A stretch of 7,365 nucleotides of DNA from Betaproteobacteria bacterium (GTDB taxonomy: Bacteria > Pseudomonadota > Gammaproteobacteria > Burkholderiales > Usitatibacteraceae): NCBI GenBank assembly GCA_012274175.1, contig JAAOZZ010000296.1:1-7365 (forward strand), read 5' to 3'. Below the pieces are notes generated by a model. It worked only from the letters and a program-made list of their open reading frames with translations, searched no databases and had not been told where the DNA came from. Each line of letters starts with the position of its first letter. Positions within the stretch are counted from its first letter, which is position 1. A program made the position numbers and the translations under genes. Shown here in pieces: positions 5,561-7,365 of the stretch.

Positions 5561-7365
5561 ATGCCCTCGGTCCCTGCCGGTTCCGAACGCTTTGCGCGTC
5601 CCGGGACCACCTCCGGCGATGCCCAGATCGAGTCCCTGCGCCTGCCTCCCCATTCCGTGGAAGCGGAGCAGGCGGTCCTGGGCGGCCTGCTACTCAGCAA
5701 CACTTCGTGGGATCGCATCGGCGACGTCCTTTCGGAGTCCGATTTCTACCGCGCCGACCACCGCATCCTGTGGCGCGCGATCACGCACCTGGTCGAGGAG
5801 AACAAGCCCGCCGACGTGCTGACGGTCTCGGAGGCGCTCAAGCTCACCGGGGAGCTGCAGGACGTGGGGGGCCTTTCCTACATCCACCAGCTCGCCGCCG
5901 GCACGCCCAGCGCCGCCAACATCCGCCGCTACGCGGAAATCGTCCGCGAGCGGGCGATCATGCGGAAGCTGGCCGAGGTCGGCACCGCCATCGCCGATTC
6001 CGCGTACTCGCCCCAGGGGCGCGAGGCGCGCCAGCTCCTGGACGAGGCCGAGACCAAGATCCTCGAGATCGGCGAGTCGGGCAACCGGTCCTCGGAGAGC
6101 TTCGCCAAGATGTCCACGGTGCTGGCCGAGGTGATGAGCCGCCTGGACGAGTTGCATCGCAATCCCGCGTCCGTGACCGGCAAGGCCACGGGCTTCGTCG
6201 ACCTGGACGAGATGACGACGGGGCTGCAGGACGGGGATCTCATCATCGTGGCCGGACGGCCGAGTATGGGGAAAGCGCAGAGTACTGATGCTCGAATCAA
6301 GACTCCGAGCGGATGGACGGAAATGGGCGCGCTCCAGGTCGGTGATGCGCTGGCCTCCATCGATGGGGCTCCTTCGATCGTGACGGGCGTATATCCGCAG
6401 GGCGTCCGGCAGGTGTATCGGATCACTTTCTCCGACGGCCGCAGCACCGAAGCGTGTGCGGAGCACCTGTGGCGCGTGTACTACCGCGATTGGGAAGCAC
6501 CCCGCGTCTTGAGCACGGAGAAGCTGATCGCCATGCTTACCCGTGTGCGCTACCAGCATCGCCTGTGGATCGACCAGGTGACCGGCGACTTCGGGCACCA
6601 CGACCCGTTGCCGGTGGATCCGTGGGCGCTCGGTGCGCTGCTCGGCGATGGCAATCTCATGGGCGGATCGCATACGTTTTCCACGGCCGCGCCCGAGATG
6701 CTCGAGCACATGAGCGAAGCGGTGGGCGCGAACCTGAAATTGAGCCACAACGGCGCCTACGACTGGCGGATCATCAAGAATGGCCCGCGACGCGGCGGCG
6801 CGGCTAACCGGAATCCCCTCACCGAGGGCATCCGCTCGCTGGGCTTGCGGGGCGTCCCCAGCCACGAGAAATTCATTCCGCGCCTTTACCGCAACGCCTG
6901 CCGCCCGGCGCGCCTTGCGTTGCTTCAGGGTCTTCTCGACACCGACGGCTGGGTCGAGAAATGGGGCAGCGTGCGCTTCTGCACGACGAGTTATCGCCTC
7001 GCCAGAGACGTGGTCGAGCTGGTCCGCTCGCTCGGAGGCTGGTGCACTTTCACCGACAAGCGCACGACCTACAGCTATCAGGGCGAGAAGAAAGAGGGCC
7101 GCACCGCATTCGTCCTCAACATCCATCATCCCGAGCCGCGCACGCTGTTCCGGCTCTCGACCAAGCGCGATCGGCTCCCCGAGCGCTACGAGCGCTCGTC
7201 CCGTCCGGTGATCACCTCGATTGTCCCTTCGCGCGTCGTGCCCACGCAGTGCATCGCGGTTTCGCACCCGTCGCGCCTGTACATCACCGACGAGTACGTC
7301 GTCACGCACAACACGTCCCTCGCGCTGAACATCGCCGAGCATGTGGCCCTGGAGCTCAAGCTCCC
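5561..7365 (+). CDS. dnaB: Replicative DNA helicase DnaB, intein-containing (3' partial)
   Basis: Ring helicase that unwinds DNA at the replication fork and recruits primase. The frame stays open from ATG 5561 to the window end. Residues 1-238 are the N-extein: a ~28-residue leader, the DnaB N-terminal domain (LPPHSVEAEQAVLGGLLL, DFYRADHRILWRAI, GGLSYIHQLA, IRRYAEIVRERAIMRKL), a linker helix, then the RecA-like ATPase start ATGFVDLDEMTTGLQDGDLI and the Walker A core AGRPSMGK. The motif is then broken by a 346-residue intein and resumes as TSLALNIAEHVALELKL, which runs out of the window. Joined, the exteins read GRPSMGKTSLALNIAEH, a standard DnaB P-loop. The Shine-Dalgarno GAGGAG (5543-5548) is 12 bases before the ATG, slightly long. 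The rplI-dnaB neighbourhood is typical of this group, here separated by mazEF. The remaining ATPase domain lies beyond base 7365. Confidence 0.96.
   Translation, partial: MPSVPAGSERFARPGTTSGDAQIESLRLPPHSVEAEQAVLGGLLLSNTSWDRIGDVLSESDFYRADHRILWRAITHLVEENKPADVLTVSEALKLTGELQDVGGLSYIHQLAAGTPSAANIRRYAEIVRERAIMRKLAEVGTAIADSAYSPQGREARQLLDEAETKILEIGESGNRSSESFAKMSTVLAEVMSRLDELHRNPASVTGKATGFVDLDEMTTGLQDGDLIIVAGRPSMGKAQSTDARIKTPSGWTEMGALQVGDALASIDGAPSIVTGVYPQGVRQVYRITFSDGRSTEACAEHLWRVYYRDWEAPRVLSTEKLIAMLTRVRYQHRLWIDQVTGDFGHHDPLPVDPWALGALLGDGNLMGGSHTFSTAAPEMLEHMSEAVGANLKLSHNGAYDWRIIKNGPRRGGAANRNPLTEGIRSLGLRGVPSHEKFIPRLYRNACRPARLALLQGLLDTDGWVEKWGSVRFCTTSYRLARDVVELVRSLGGWCTFTDKRTTYSYQGEKKEGRTAFVLNIHHPEPRTLFRLSTKRDRLPERYERSSRPVITSIVPSRVVPTQCIAVSHPSRLYITDEYVVTHNTSLALNIAEHVALELKL
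6275..7312 (+). mobile_element. Class 3 (WCT) intein with LAGLIDADG homing endonuclease, in the DnaB Walker A motif
   Basis: 346 residues, between Lys238 (N-extein) and the P-loop Thr (+1). Intein numbering: block A starts with Ala1 (AQSTDARIKTPSGW ... LQVGD), so the standard Cys/Ser nucleophile is missing. Block B is TEACAEHLW with His64 and Trp66 (B:12). LAGLIDADG motif 1 (block C) is LGALLGDGN with Asp125. Block D is HEKFIP with Lys199. Motif 2 (block E) is LLQGLLDTDGW with Asp224. Block H is VVELVRSLGGW. Block F is PTQCIAV with Cys326 (F:4). Block G is VVTHN with Thr344, His345 and Asn346. Trp66-Cys326-Thr344 is the WCT set of class 3 inteins, in which the block F Cys makes the first attack on the N-junction; Asn346 then cyclises to release the intein. 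Both DOD motifs keep their acidic residue, so the homing endonuclease looks intact. An intron is excluded because the frame is continuous and the intein blocks occur in order. Confidence 0.94.

Noticed and set aside
6275..7312. Group I or II intron instead of an intein
   Set aside because: The insert is in frame without stops and carries intein blocks A, B, C, D, E, H, F and G in order, ending His-Asn before Thr.
5690..7342. 550-codon minus-strand open frame opposite dnaB
   Set aside because: The plus strand encodes unmistakable DnaB and intein motifs. The antisense product has no domain, and its openness reflects third-position GC bias.

Overview
The window reads as chromosomal DNA of a GC-rich proteobacterium, most likely a betaproteobacterium. 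The grounds are the conserved rpsF-rpsR-rplI...dnaB order, the form of S18 (99 residues with a basic N-terminal extension) and strong third-position G/C bias. The exact lineage cannot be read from the sequence. Both ends cut through genes: an epimerase at the left and dnaB at the right.

Layout, left to right. (1) 2-664, plus strand: the last two thirds of a UDP-glucuronate 4-epimerase-type sugar-nucleotide epimerase. (2) 711-3215, minus strand, convergent with it: a large exported protein made of two beta-propellers, eight YVTN-type repeats followed by seven calcium-loop FG-GAP/VCBS repeats, joined by an Ig-like linker. (3) 3216-3435: a divergent intergenic region with a palindrome of the REP-like 'CGGGGTCTGTCCCCG' type, directly followed by a perfect TATAAT and the rpsF leader. 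(4) 3436-4660: the ribosomal protein operon rpsF-rpsR-rplI, without the priB gene often found between rpsF and rpsR, closed by a UUCG hairpin. (5) 4726-5356: a mazEF toxin-antitoxin cassette with its own promoter and a perfect operator palindrome, sitting between rplI and dnaB. (6) 5357-5560: an intergenic region with DnaA-box-like 9-mers and two inverted repeats. (7) 5561 to the end: the replicative helicase gene dnaB.

The main find is in dnaB. The reading frame stays open but is interrupted exactly inside the Walker A motif (GRPSMGK | T) by a 346-codon intein at 6275-7312. The intein starts with Ala rather than Cys/Ser, and carries Trp at block B:12, Cys at block F:4 and Thr before the terminal His-Asn. 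That is the 'WCT' signature of the rare class 3 inteins. It also keeps two intact LAGLIDADG (DOD) homing-endonuclease motifs.

Functionally, the right half is a core translation/replication neighbourhood into which two self-preserving elements have settled within about 1.5 kb: an addiction module between rplI and dnaB, and a homing intein in the ATP-binding loop of DnaB. DnaB cannot form a complete P-loop until the intein splices. The left half (sugar-nucleotide epimerase, exported beta-propeller protein) concerns the cell surface and has no evident functional link to the right half.
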